This document shows, piece after piece, positions 52,456-61,585 of a DNA stretch of 64,000 bases. Made by a program: the position numbers and the translations under genes. The DNA lies in contig CAZIFB010000010.1 in the NCBI GenBank assembly GCA_964538915.1, positions 50,938 to 114,937 on the forward strand, written 5' to 3'. Origin of the DNA: JAEUHQ01 sp964538915. GTDB lineage: Bacteria; Planctomycetota; UBA1135; UBA2386. Numbering within the stretch: the stretch's first letter is position 1; each line of letters opens with the position of its first letter. The notes beneath the pieces were generated by a model. It worked only from the letters and a program-made list of their open reading frames with translations, searched no databases and was not told the DNA's origin.

Positions 52456-54441
52456 ATGTTCCTCCTGCGCAAGATCGGGTCGGTGTTCCGCGGCAAGGCC
52501 ACGCCGCTGCAGGTGATGTTCGCGACCCTGCTGGGCGGCATGCTCGGCTTCGTACCCGGGTTCTTCCTGCGCGGCGACCTGGGCGGCGGGTTCGCGCAGG
52601 CGCCCGGTCTGATCCTGCTCCTTCTCTGCGCCGTGCTGGTTCTGAACGCGAACCTCGGGGTCTTCGGCCTCGTGACGCTCGTCGCAAAGGCCCTGAGCCT
52701 CGCGCTCGTGCCCGTGTCGTACTCGGTTGGCACGTTCCTGGTCGACGGACCGCTGCAGGGCCTGTTCCGGTGGCTCGTCAATGCGAGGGTCACCGCGTGG
52801 TTCGGTTTCGAGTACTACGCGACCGTCGGTGGGCTGTGCATCGGCACCGTGTTCGGCCTCGTCGCGGGCCTCGTGATGAACCGCACGATCCGTGCGATCC
52901 GCACCCGCATGGCCAACGTCGAGGAGAACAGCGATGGCTACCAGAAGTTCGCGGGCAAGTGGTGGGTGCGGTTCGCCTCGTGGCTGCTGCTCGGCAAGGG
53001 CAAGGGCAAGCAGAGTTGGCGCGACCTCGCCGAGCAGACCAAGGTCGGTCTGCCGATCCGAATCTCCGGGATCCTCGTCGCCGGCGTCGCGGTCGCGAGT
53101 CTTTGGGTGTTCCAGCAGTGGTTCTCCACGCCGATCCTCACGCAGAACCTGCGCGCGGGCCTCGAAGCGATGAACGGCGCCACGGTCGATCTCGAGCGCG
53201 CGACGCTGGACCTCTCGTCGGGAGAGATCGGTGTGCACAGACTCGCCATCGCGGACAGCCGCGCGCTCGACAAGGACCTTCTCGCGGCCGACCAGCTGGT
53301 CGCCATCGTCGACACCGGAGAACTGTTGCGTCGCCGCTTCGTGATCGACGAAGTGCGTTCGACGACCGCGCGCGGCGGCACGCCCCGCAGCACGCCCGGA
53401 GTTCGTATTCCCCGGGCCGAGGAGCCGGCGCCGCCCCCGCCGCCACCACCCGCCGGCACCAAGACCGTGGACGACTGGGTGAAGGACTTCGAGTCCTACC
53501 AGCAGCGTTTCGAACAGATCCGCGAGTGGATCGACGTGCTCACCGGAGGTGACAAGGCTCCGTCGGCCGAGACACCGACCCCCGAGCAGGAAGCCGAACG
53601 GGAGGCCGAGCGGAAGAAGCAGGAGGAGACCGTCGGGTACGTCCGCGTGCGCGCGGAGCATCTGCTCGAACAGACTCCGCGCGTACTGATTCGCAAGATC
53701 GACATCGAGGGCATCGGCTACTCGATCGGCGGCAAGGTCGACACGCTCGATCTCCGGGTTCGCAACGCTTCCGATCGTCCGTCGATCGTCGCCGAGCCGC
53801 TGTCCGTCCAGGTCACTTCGCAGAGCGGCAAGCTCGAGAACGCGAAGTTGAGCGGCAAGTCCGCCGCGGAGTCGCGCGTCGGGTTCGAGTTCGCGCTTCG
53901 CGACCTCGCGGTCGACGACATCTTCGGGAAGCTGAAGATCAGTGGTGCGCCGCCGGTGCGCGGCGGTTCGATGGCGATCGCGACGTCCGGTTTCGTCGGC
54001 AAGACCAAGGCACAGGGAACGACGATCGACCTGCCGCTCCGTGTCACCATGAAGGACACGACGTTCGCGTTGGCCGGCGCCAAGGAGACGAAGATCGACT
54101 CGCTGGTGGTGCCCGTCGGCCTGCGCGGGCCCGTGAGCCGGCCGGCGGTCGAACTCGACGACAAGGCACTGCAGGACGCGCTGGTGGCGGCCGGCCAGAA
54201 GGAACTCGCGAACTTCGTGCAGGGTCAGGCCGGCAAGTTGCTCGGCGGCCTGCCGAAGGAACTGCAGGGAGTCGTCGATCCGACGAAGAAGCCGACCGAG
54301 ATCGTCGACGAGGCCAAGAAGAAGGCCGAAGAGGAAGCGAAGCGCCTCGAGGAGGAGGCGAAGAAGAAGGCGCTCGAAGAGGCGAAGAAGAAGCTGCCCG
54401 GCGGCCTGCAGGGCATCCTCCCCGGCGGCGGGAAGAAGTGA
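52456..54441 (+). CDS. Fused TIGR03546 (membrane) and TIGR03545 (AsmA-like) protein
   Basis: A 661-residue protein. Residues about 1-165 match TIGR03546: GKATPLQVMFATLLGGMLGFVPG and several membrane helices. A further helix (about 206-222, ISGILVAGVAVASLWVF) begins a part resembling TIGR03545: NGATVDLERATLDLSSGEI, LAIADSRALDKDLLAADQL and ELLRRRFVIDEVR, with RGGTPRSTPG after it. The remainder is AsmA-like beta material, ending in a Lys/Glu-rich coiled segment and a Gly-rich tail. The two families are normally adjacent genes. Likely located in the inner membrane facing the periplasm; function unknown, possibly lipid or outer-membrane transport. Confidence 0.8.
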   Translation: MFLLRKIGSVFRGKATPLQVMFATLLGGMLGFVPGFFLRGDLGGGFAQAPGLILLLLCAVLVLNANLGVFGLVTLVAKALSLALVPVSYSVGTFLVDGPLQGLFRWLVNARVTAWFGFEYYATVGGLCIGTVFGLVAGLVMNRTIRAIRTRMANVEENSDGYQKFAGKWWVRFASWLLLGKGKGKQSWRDLAEQTKVGLPIRISGILVAGVAVASLWVFQQWFSTPILTQNLRAGLEAMNGATVDLERATLDLSSGEIGVHRLAIADSRALDKDLLAADQLVAIVDTGELLRRRFVIDEVRSTTARGGTPRSTPGVRIPRAEEPAPPPPPPPAGTKTVDDWVKDFESYQQRFEQIREWIDVLTGGDKAPSAETPTPEQEAEREAERKKQEETVGYVRVRAEHLLEQTPRVLIRKIDIEGIGYSIGGKVDTLDLRVRNASDRPSIVAEPLSVQVTSQSGKLENAKLSGKSAAESRVGFEFALRDLAVDDIFGKLKISGAPPVRGGSMAIATSGFVGKTKAQGTTIDLPLRVTMKDTTFALAGAKETKIDSLVVPVGLRGPVSRPAVELDDKALQDALVAAGQKELANFVQGQAGKLLGGLPKELQGVVDPTKKPTEIVDEAKKKAEEEAKRLEEEAKKKALEEAKKKLPGGLQGILPGGGKK

Positions 54442-54449
54442 GGTCGACG

Positions 54450-55115
54450 ATGCAACGACTCGACCGCACCGAGCAGCGCATCACGGGCGTCCTGATCGAG
54501 AAGCAGCTGTCGGTGCCCGACAGTTACCCGATGAGCGAGAACGCGCTCGTCGACGGCTGCAACCAGAAGAACAACCGCGACCCCGTGACCGAGCTGGTCT
54601 CCTTCCAGATCGCGGGCGCCCTGATGTCGCTCCAGGAGAAGGGCTTCGTCGCGCGCGTCGAGGGCGGCGGGCGCGTGGCCAAGTTCAAGCACCGGGTCGT
54701 GGAGGAGCTGCACCTCGACAACAAGGAACTCGCGATCTTCGCCGAACTGTTGCTGCGCGGGCCCCAAGCGCCGGGCGCCCTGAAGCCGCGGGTGGCGCGG
54801 ATGGGGCTCTACGCTTCGCCAGAAGAGATCGAGGCGATGTTGCGCCGCCTCGGCGAACGGAAGCCCTCCCTCGTCGAACTGTTGCCGCTCGGTCCGCGCG
54901 AGCGCGACCGGCGCTGGCGACACCTGATCGGGGACGGCAGCGAGCATGTGGTCGACGAGAGTGCGGGGAACACGCCGCCGCCGGCGCACGTGCCTTCCGC
55001 GCCTCCGGCCGCCGTGTCGCCCGACCTCGAGTCCCGCGTCGCGACGCTCGAGCGGCAGGTCGCGGCGCTCCAGGTCACGATCGGGAAGCTGACGTCGCCG
55101 AGCCAGGGCGACTGA
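54450..55115 (+). CDS. DUF480 (YceH) family protein
   Basis: A 221-residue protein with tandem winged helices: LDRTEQRITGVLIEKQLSVP, YPMSENALVDGCNQKNNRDP, and ELAIFAELLLRGPQAPGALK, VARMG...LVELLPLGPRERD. This is the E. coli YceH layout. A Pro/Ala-rich linker and a short coiled coil (SRVATLERQVAALQVTI) end it. GAGG lies 6 bases before ATG 54450; GTG 54438 would overlap the previous stop. Role unknown, DNA binding likely. Confidence 0.9.
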   Translation: MQRLDRTEQRITGVLIEKQLSVPDSYPMSENALVDGCNQKNNRDPVTELVSFQIAGALMSLQEKGFVARVEGGGRVAKFKHRVVEELHLDNKELAIFAELLLRGPQAPGALKPRVARMGLYASPEEIEAMLRRLGERKPSLVELLPLGPRERDRRWRHLIGDGSEHVVDESAGNTPPPAHVPSAPPAAVSPDLESRVATLERQVAALQVTIGKLTSPSQGD

Positions 55116-55120
55116 GCGCG

Positions 55121-56299
55121 ATGCACCTCGCGATCTACGCGCATCCCTTCGACCTCGACGCGCTGCGCGGCTGCGGCGGAATCGCACGGCTCCGCGATCT
55201 GGGGTTCGCGGAGATCGCGATGGCGACCAGCTACCACGACGGGCGCTGGCTCACGCCGTGGCACCCGCGGGGCCGCGTCCGCTTCCTCGAGGACGGCACG
55301 GTGCACTTCCGGACGTCCTCCGACCACGGCGTACTGAAGCCGAAGACGTCGAGCGAAGTGCCCGCCTCCGGTCCGTCGCCGCTCGAGCGCCTCTGCGCCG
55401 AGGCGGCGCCGCTCGGCATCGCGGTGCGCGCGTGGAACGTGTTCACGCACAACTCGCGCCTCGGCGCGCGGCATCCCGAGCTGTGCGTCCAGAACGCGTT
55501 CGGGGATCGCTACACGTACGCTCTCTGCCCACAGCAGCCGGCGGTGCGCCAATACGCGACGGCGATGGCGACGGACCTCGCGGCCCACCACGGTCTCGGC
55601 TCGATCGAACTCGAAGCGCTCGGGCAGATGGGGTGGAAGCACAGCAGCCACCACGACAAGGCCTCGTTCGCTCCGACGGGCCTGCTCGACGCCGCGCTGT
55701 CGGCGTGCTTCTGCGATGCATGCTCCGGAGCGATGGCCGCCGCGGGCCGAGACCCGGCGCGACTCCGTGCTCTCGTGTGCACGTTCATCGACCGCCACCT
55801 GACCGATGGGGACGCGATGGCGCCGGCGAACGTGGTCGCCGGGCCGGGCGAACCCGCGATCGACGCGGATGTCGCTGCGTGGCTCGACGCAGCCATCGCG
55901 GTTCGGGCCGCCGCGATCCGCAGCCTCGCGGAGTCGCTGCGCGCGCTCACACGCGTGCAGTTCGCGGTCCAGGTGCACCCGCACGCGTGGTTCACCGGCA
56001 GCCAGATCGCAGCCGCATCGGCGGCCGCGTTCGCCCCGTCGGTCGAGCGCGTCGTCACGTGCTACGGTGACGGGGTCGACGCGATTTCACGCACCCTCGC
56101 TGCGATGCCGATGTCGTTCCGCAGCGGCGCGAGCCGCGTCTGCGTCTGGCCGAAGGCGCCGCAGTTCCGGGGTGACGACGACCTCGGCAAGCTCCGCGAC
56201 GTCCTCGCTGCCCACGGCACGGCCGCACTCGCCGTCTACCATCTCGGTCTCCTGCCGTGGCGCACGATCGAACGCGTCGCGAAGATCTTCCGCGCATGA
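55121..56299 (+). CDS. TIM-barrel protein, glycoside-hydrolase-like
   Basis: A 392-residue soluble protein. MHLAIYAHPFDLDALRG and the AEIAMATSYHDGRWLTPWHP segment suggest barrel strands; LGIAVRAWNVFTHN and GLGSIELEALGQMGW follow. The CFCDACSGAM motif after a strand is seen in GH-like barrels of the GH29/GH42 type. The catalytic acids are not identified. It overlaps the phosphatase gene by ATGA and follows the DUF480 gene after 5 bases. Confidence 0.6.
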   Translation: MHLAIYAHPFDLDALRGCGGIARLRDLGFAEIAMATSYHDGRWLTPWHPRGRVRFLEDGTVHFRTSSDHGVLKPKTSSEVPASGPSPLERLCAEAAPLGIAVRAWNVFTHNSRLGARHPELCVQNAFGDRYTYALCPQQPAVRQYATAMATDLAAHHGLGSIELEALGQMGWKHSSHHDKASFAPTGLLDAALSACFCDACSGAMAAAGRDPARLRALVCTFIDRHLTDGDAMAPANVVAGPGEPAIDADVAAWLDAAIAVRAAAIRSLAESLRALTRVQFAVQVHPHAWFTGSQIAAASAAAFAPSVERVVTCYGDGVDAISRTLAAMPMSFRSGASRVCVWPKAPQFRGDDDLGKLRDVLAAHGTAALAVYHLGLLPWRTIERVAKIFRA

Positions 56300-57990
56300 G
56301 TCGTTCGTTCGCCTGCTCCGCCGCCGTTCTCGCCGTCGCGGTCGCCGCCTCTGCACAGGGGCACGGCGCGCCCGTCGTCGACGCGCCGCGCCCGCGCCTC
56401 GTCGTGCTCTGTTCGGTCGACCAGCTCGCCGACTGGGTGTGGCAGGCGGCGCGGCCGCACTTCCGCAAGGACGGCGGCTTCGCGCGGTTGCTCGGCAATG
56501 GTGCGTACTTCCCGCAGTGTGCCTACGAGCACGCGTGTTCCGAGACCGGCCCGGGCCATGCGACCATCGGTACGGGAGCACCCGCCGCGGGGCACGGCAT
56601 CGTGCGCAACGCGTGGTGGTCGCCGGCCGACGGCAAGGCTGTCTACTGCGTCGAGGAACCGATGGCGGCCCTGCCCGAGCTGAAGGAAGGCAAGGACCGC
56701 GGTCCAGGACGGTTGCTGCTGCCGACGCTCGGCGACGGTGTGAAGGCGCACGTGCCGGGCGCAAAAGTGGTGAGCGTGTCGTGGAAGGATCGCGCCGCGA
56801 TCCTGATGGCGGGCCGATCGGCCGACGTCGTGTGCTGGTTCGAGGCGACGACGGGCAACCTCGTGACGAACACCGCGTGGGTCGACAAGACCCCGGGGTG
56901 GATCGTCGACTTCAACGAGAAGCGCGCGATCGACGGCTTCCACGGCTGGGTGTGGGACCGGTTCGGGCCGCCCGACGCGTACGCGGGCCTCGTCGACGAC
57001 CGTCCGTACGAAGTGCCGCACCAGAACGGCTCGAACCAGCGCACGCTGCCGCAGCCCGTCACCGGTGGAAAGCCCGAGCCGGGCGGCTCGTTCTACACGC
57101 AGGTCTACGTGTCGCCGGTCGGCAACACGATGGTGCGCCTCGCCGGCGAGGCCGCCGTCCGCGGCAACGGTCTCGGCGCCGACGACGTGCCCGATCTCCT
57201 GTGCATCAGCTTCTCGTCGGTCGACATCGTCGGACACACGTTCGGCCCCGACTCGGTCGAGGCACGTGACACCCTGCTGCGGCTGGACCGCGAACTGGCG
57301 ACGTTCTTCCAGTTCCTCGACGAGAGGGTCGGCGCCGATCGTTGGGCCGTGTTCCTGACCGCGGACCACGGCGTCGGGCCGACTCCCGAACAGGCGAAGG
57401 CGAACGGTGTGGACGCGGGCCGGGGCCTCCTGCAGACGCAGGCGCGTGCGGCCGCGGAGAAGGCGTTGACCGAGCAGTTCGGTGCACCGCCGGAAGGCAA
57501 ACGCTGGGTCACGCACGTGGGCGAGTTCTCGCTGTTCTTCGACCAGGCCGTACTCGACGCGAAGCGAGGCACCCTCGACGCGGCGACGATGCATCGGCAG
57601 GCTTCGCGGATCGCTGCCGCAGGAGCGGCCGGCACGAAGGGGTTCGTCGCGGCGTTCGCGACGGCCGACCTGCTGGAGACCGATCCGCTCGGCGATCCTC
57701 TCCGCATTTCGCTGCGGAAGGCCCTGTGCCCCGGGCGTGCCGGCGACGTGCAACTCGTGGTGAAGCCGTACTGGCTCGACGGCGTGATCCCCGCTTCCCA
57801 CGGGACGCCGCATCCGTACGACCGCGAGGTCGTCGCATTCGCGATGGGGCCCGGTGTGCCCGCCGGCGTGCGCTTCGCCGCGTCGATCACGCCGGGATTC
57901 GGCGCCGTGCTGTTCGCCGAGATGCTCGGCATCCCGAAGCCCCCGGGCGCTGTCGACACGCTCCCGGCGGGTCTCTTCCGCATGCGCTGA
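56296..57990 (+). CDS. Alkaline phosphatase family protein (PafA-like)
   Basis: A 564-residue exported phosphatase (MSRSFACSAAVLAVAVAASAQ). LVVLCSVDQLADWVW has the first metal Asp; the nucleophile Thr84 lies in CSETGPGHATIGTG, as in PafA (ETGPGHAT). Later metal motifs are SSVDIVGHTFGPDS, TADHGVGPT and ASHGTPHPYDREV. The full set indicates an active, zinc-dependent phosphomonoesterase in the periplasm. The ATG overlaps the TIM-barrel gene stop (ATGA). Confidence 0.9.
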   Translation: MSRSFACSAAVLAVAVAASAQGHGAPVVDAPRPRLVVLCSVDQLADWVWQAARPHFRKDGGFARLLGNGAYFPQCAYEHACSETGPGHATIGTGAPAAGHGIVRNAWWSPADGKAVYCVEEPMAALPELKEGKDRGPGRLLLPTLGDGVKAHVPGAKVVSVSWKDRAAILMAGRSADVVCWFEATTGNLVTNTAWVDKTPGWIVDFNEKRAIDGFHGWVWDRFGPPDAYAGLVDDRPYEVPHQNGSNQRTLPQPVTGGKPEPGGSFYTQVYVSPVGNTMVRLAGEAAVRGNGLGADDVPDLLCISFSSVDIVGHTFGPDSVEARDTLLRLDRELATFFQFLDERVGADRWAVFLTADHGVGPTPEQAKANGVDAGRGLLQTQARAAAEKALTEQFGAPPEGKRWVTHVGEFSLFFDQAVLDAKRGTLDAATMHRQASRIAAAGAAGTKGFVAAFATADLLETDPLGDPLRISLRKALCPGRAGDVQLVVKPYWLDGVIPASHGTPHPYDREVVAFAMGPGVPAGVRFAASITPGFGAVLFAEMLGIPKPPGAVDTLPAGLFRMR

Positions 57991-58109
57991 TGCGGCGATC
58001 CCGCGATGCCAGCGGAGGCTTCGCCGGCGTTGGTCTCCGCACTGGGGCGAAGCGACGAACCCGTCCCGGGATGGGATACCCTTCTCCGTCCCCGATTCGA
58101 GACCCCCGC

Positions 58110-58739
58110 ATGGCATCACGGTTCGACGATCTCCCTCTGCGCCGCGGCGCGCACCCGACGCGCAACGACGGCATGTGCGCGATGGAGATGGTCGCGTGGC
58201 TCGCGGGTGAGGCGCACAGCGACGAGCCGCAGTGTGCGTGCCCCGTGCTCTCGGCGTTCGTACGCGCGTGCAACGACGCGATGGACGACGAGGCCCGCAA
58301 CCGCTGGCTGCGGCCGCTCGTGCCGATCCTCGTGAACACCCGGGCCTCGGCCGCCGTCGAGAAAGTGCGCGGCTGGCTCGTCGTCGATGCCGTCGTCCGC
58401 GAACTGCTGCCTGCGCGCCTGCGCTGGCTGCGTCGCAGCGACGAAGCGAACCTGCTCGCGGACCTGCCGCCGATCCGTTCCGTCGCGTCGGCGAAGGCGG
58501 CGCTCCGCGCGATCGAGCACTTCGCCCGCGAGCACCATGCGACGCGCTGGGTGCTGCAGCGCGCAGTGGACGGCATGCCCCCGGCTCGCTTCGTCGCCGG
58601 CGCCGTGCAGGTCGCGAAGGCGCGGCAGAAGGGGCCGTCGTGGCCCGCGGTCGTGGCGCTGATCGAACGCATGGTCGGCGCCGGCGCGCCTCAGGCGGCC
58701 GACGTGACCCCGGTCCGCGTCGCTGAAAACGCGGTCTGA
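58110..58739 (+). CDS. Conserved cytoplasmic protein of unknown function
   Basis: A 209-residue protein. The N-terminal HPTRNDGMCAMEMVAWLAGE and HSDEPQCACPVLSAFVRACND, with three or four cysteines, is a recurrent pattern in actinobacterial hypothetical proteins. ARNRWLRPLVPILVNTRASA follows. No function is known to me. TACCCT at 58077-58082 is a weak -10 candidate. It stands alone on the plus strand. Confidence 0.65.
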   Translation: MASRFDDLPLRRGAHPTRNDGMCAMEMVAWLAGEAHSDEPQCACPVLSAFVRACNDAMDDEARNRWLRPLVPILVNTRASAAVEKVRGWLVVDAVVRELLPARLRWLRRSDEANLLADLPPIRSVASAKAALRAIEHFAREHHATRWVLQRAVDGMPPARFVAGAVQVAKARQKGPSWPAVVALIERMVGAGAPQAADVTPVRVAENAV

Positions 58740-58787
58740 CCGCAGGTCGGCTTCGGTCCGCGGCGCCATCCGGCCGAAACCGGTCGC

Positions 58788-59237
58788 ATGGGCAAACCGC
58801 TGCGTTGGTGGGTGATCCCCGGAGCGATGGTCGTCCTGCTCCGCGTGGTCACGCTGGAGGGGCAAGCCCCTGACTCCGCGGCGCTGCGCGCACCCGTTCC
58901 CGCGGCGGCGCCGCTCGCCGAAGTCGCTCTGCTGGAAGCCGCGGCGCGTCGCATCGGCCCCGTCGCGTTGGACGCGAGCGCTGCTGCGCGCATCGAGGTG
59001 CCGTCGACGTGGGCGGGCCGGCGCGGACAGATGACCGTGTGGCGGCGCATCGGGGGTGCGCGGGAGGCCACCCCGTGGCTCGAGATCACCCCGCGGGTAC
59101 GTGACGACGGAACGATCCCGTTCCTCGGCCTCGCCGCCGGCCGCTACGACTTCGAACTCACGTTCGTCGACAACGGGAGCACCGTTCTCCTGACCGGGAA
59201 CGACGCCGCGGTGCCAGGAACCGTCGTGCTGAAGTGA
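58788..59237 (+). CDS. Exported protein of unknown function
   Basis: A 149-residue protein with one N-terminal hydrophobic segment (WWVIPGAMVVLLRVVTL). The rest is a small beta-rich domain ending ITPRVRDDGTIPFLGLAAG and RYDFELTFVD, reminiscent of carboxypeptidase-regulatory/SpaA-type domains. It precedes the peptidase gene by 25 bases. Confidence 0.55.
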   Translation: MGKPLRWWVIPGAMVVLLRVVTLEGQAPDSAALRAPVPAAAPLAEVALLEAAARRIGPVALDASAAARIEVPSTWAGRRGQMTVWRRIGGAREATPWLEITPRVRDDGTIPFLGLAAGRYDFELTFVDNGSTVLLTGNDAAVPGTVVLK

Positions 59238-59262
59238 CCGCGCCGTCGCTACGCTGCGGCGC

Positions 59263-61572
59263 GTGACGAGGATCCTCCCGGCGGCGTTCCCGTGGTTGTT
59301 GGCGGTCGCGATCGGCGCGCAGGATCCGGCGCGCCTCGACGCGCATCGCATCACTTCGGGTGAGTTCCGCGCCGAGGCGTTCGGGCCGGTGGCGTGGATC
59401 GACGGAGCCCACTACGCGACGCTCGAACCGTCGCCCGATCGCACGTGCGTCGAACTGGTCCGCTACGAAGCGGTGACCGGTGCGCGCGAGGTGCTCGTTG
59501 CACAGAAGGCGCTGCAAGTCGCGGGTCGTGAGCAGCCGCTCGTGATCGAGAGCTACATGCTGTCGCCGGACGGAGCAAAGGCGCTGGTGTTCACCGACAG
59601 CGAAAGGGTGTGGCGGCAGAACACGCGCGGCGAGTACTTCGTCGTCGACGTCGCGGGGCAGGCTTCGGCGCGGCGCCTCGGCGGGGATCTGCCGAAGTCG
59701 TCGCTGATGTTCGCGAAGTGGTCGCCGGACGGCGATCGCGTCGCGTACGTGTCCGGCAACGACCTGTGGGTCGAGAGCGTGGGGGACGGCAAGCGCACAC
59801 GGCTCACGAAGGACGGCAGCAGGACCGTGATCAACGGCACGTTCGACTGGGTCTACGAGGAGGAGTTCGATTGCCGCGACGGGTTCCGCTGGAGCCCCGA
59901 CGGCAAGGCGGTCGCGTACTGGCAGCTCGACTGCAGCGGCGTCGGCGAGTTCGCGATGGTCGACAACCTGTCGGACCGCTATTCGCAGATCGTGCCGGTG
60001 CAGTATCCGAAGGCGGGCACGACGAACTCGAGCTGCCGCATCGGCGTGGTGCCGGCGAGCGGCGGCGACACGGTGTGGATGCAGACACCGGGCGATCCGC
60101 GCGAGAGCTACCTGCCGCGCATGGAGTGGCACCCGGCCGGCAAGGAACTGATGGTGCAGTGGCTGCCTCGGAAGCAGAACCACCTGCAGGTGCTCGGCTG
60201 CGACGTCGCGACGGGCGCGGTGCGGATCGTGCACGAAGAGAGGGACGAAGCGTACGTCGACGTGCGCGACGACTTCGCGTGGCTCGACAAGGGCGCGTGG
60301 TTCTTCTGGACCAGCGACACCGCGTTCGCGGAGCCCGGTGAGAAGCGCGTGCGGCAGGCCGGACGCGTCTGCTGGGACACGCGCGGCAAGGAAGTGCTCG
60401 TGACGCACCTGGCGCTGACGAAGGGGTTCGACGTGATGGCCGTCGACTTCGCCGACGTCGACAAGGGGTTGCTCTACGTCCGGGCCTCACCGCAGAACGC
60501 GACACGGAGCGGGCTGTATCGGGTCCCACTGGACGGAAATGCCCCGCAGGCACTCACGGTCGAGGGGCCGCTGCCGGGCCGTTCCACGGAGTCCGTCGGG
60601 GAGACGAAGGCCGCCGGTTGGCACGAGTACCAGATCAGCAAGGACGGCTCGCTCGCGATCCACACCTACTCGCGCTTCGACACGCCGCCCGTGATCGACC
60701 TCGTGCGCCTGCCGTCGCACGAGCGAGTGCGTGTGCTGGTCGACAACAAGAAGCTGCGCGAGCGCTACGACGCGGTCGGCAAGGGCCGCAACGAGTTCTT
60801 CCAGGTCGAGACCGAGCCCGGCGTCATGCTCGACGGGTGGGTGATGTACCCGCCGGAGTTCGACGACACGAAGCACTGGCCGGTGGTGTTCCACGTCTAC
60901 GGCGAGCCCTGGTCGCAGACGGTGAAGGACACGTGGTTCCTCTCGCACCATCTCTTCCACCGCTGGCTCACGCAGCAGGGCTACGTCGTGATGTCGGTCG
61001 ACGCGCGCGGCACGCCGGCGCCGAAGGGGCGCGACTGGCGGAAAGCGCTCTACCAGAAGATCGGCGTCACGAGTTCGCACGACTGGAACCTCGCGGTCAC
61101 GAAGCTGTGTGCGCAGCACGCGTGGATGGACGCGAAACGGCTCGCGATCTGGGGATGGTCGGGCGGGGGCGCGATGACCCTGAACATGCTGTTCCGCTAC
61201 CCGGCCCTGTTCGCCGCAGGCATGTCGGTGGCGCCCGTCACCGACATCTCGCTGTACGACACGATCTACCAGGAGCGATACACCGGTGACCCGCGCGAGG
61301 TGCCGGAGGTCTACCGCGAGTGTTCGCCGATCACGTTCGCCAAGAACCTGAGGGCGCAGCTCCTGCTCGTGCACGGCACCGGCGACGACAACGTGCACTT
61401 CCAGCACAGCGAGCGGCTGTTCGACGAACTCGTCGCGAACGACAAACGGTTCGAGTACCTCGCCTACCCGAACCGGACCCACGCGATCGTCGAGGGACGG
61501 AACACCCGCGCGCACCTCTACGCATCATTGTCCGACTTCCTGAACCGGCGGGTGTCGGCCGGGCCGCGCTGA
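59263..61572 (+). CDS. Exported S9 family peptidase (dipeptidyl-peptidase IV-like)
   Basis: A 769-residue exported peptidase (MTRILPAAFPWLLAVAIGAQ). The N-terminal beta-propeller (about 40-490) has VYEEEFDCRDGFRWSPDGKA, the DPP-IV double-Glu substrate motif. The catalytic domain has Ser633 in IWGWSGGGAMTLN, Asp in VHGTGDDNVHFQHSE (708/709) and His740 in YPNRTHAIVEG. It should cut Xaa-Pro dipeptides from peptides outside the cytoplasm. The start is GTG; TACGCT at 59250-59255 lies 7 bases upstream, suggesting a leaderless message. Confidence 0.93.
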   Translation: MTRILPAAFPWLLAVAIGAQDPARLDAHRITSGEFRAEAFGPVAWIDGAHYATLEPSPDRTCVELVRYEAVTGAREVLVAQKALQVAGREQPLVIESYMLSPDGAKALVFTDSERVWRQNTRGEYFVVDVAGQASARRLGGDLPKSSLMFAKWSPDGDRVAYVSGNDLWVESVGDGKRTRLTKDGSRTVINGTFDWVYEEEFDCRDGFRWSPDGKAVAYWQLDCSGVGEFAMVDNLSDRYSQIVPVQYPKAGTTNSSCRIGVVPASGGDTVWMQTPGDPRESYLPRMEWHPAGKELMVQWLPRKQNHLQVLGCDVATGAVRIVHEERDEAYVDVRDDFAWLDKGAWFFWTSDTAFAEPGEKRVRQAGRVCWDTRGKEVLVTHLALTKGFDVMAVDFADVDKGLLYVRASPQNATRSGLYRVPLDGNAPQALTVEGPLPGRSTESVGETKAAGWHEYQISKDGSLAIHTYSRFDTPPVIDLVRLPSHERVRVLVDNKKLRERYDAVGKGRNEFFQVETEPGVMLDGWVMYPPEFDDTKHWPVVFHVYGEPWSQTVKDTWFLSHHLFHRWLTQQGYVVMSVDARGTPAPKGRDWRKALYQKIGVTSSHDWNLAVTKLCAQHAWMDAKRLAIWGWSGGGAMTLNMLFRYPALFAAGMSVAPVTDISLYDTIYQERYTGDPREVPEVYRECSPITFAKNLRAQLLLVHGTGDDNVHFQHSERLFDELVANDKRFEYLAYPNRTHAIVEGRNTRAHLYASLSDFLNRRVSAGPR

Positions 61573-61585
61573 CCGGATGCGGTCA
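61570..61585. terminator. Short hairpin containing two convergent stop codons
   Basis: TGACC (61570-61574) and GGTCA (61581-61585) with a 6-base loop. The first arm holds the peptidase TGA; the second is the TGA of the opposing membrane gene. With a 5-base stem it is weak, but it is the only structure between the genes. Confidence 0.35.

Noticed and set aside
59158..60408. Minus-strand frame of about 416 codons opposite the S9 peptidase
   Set aside because: The plus strand has a full propeller and catalytic triad; the opposite frame has only Arg/His-rich shadow sequence.
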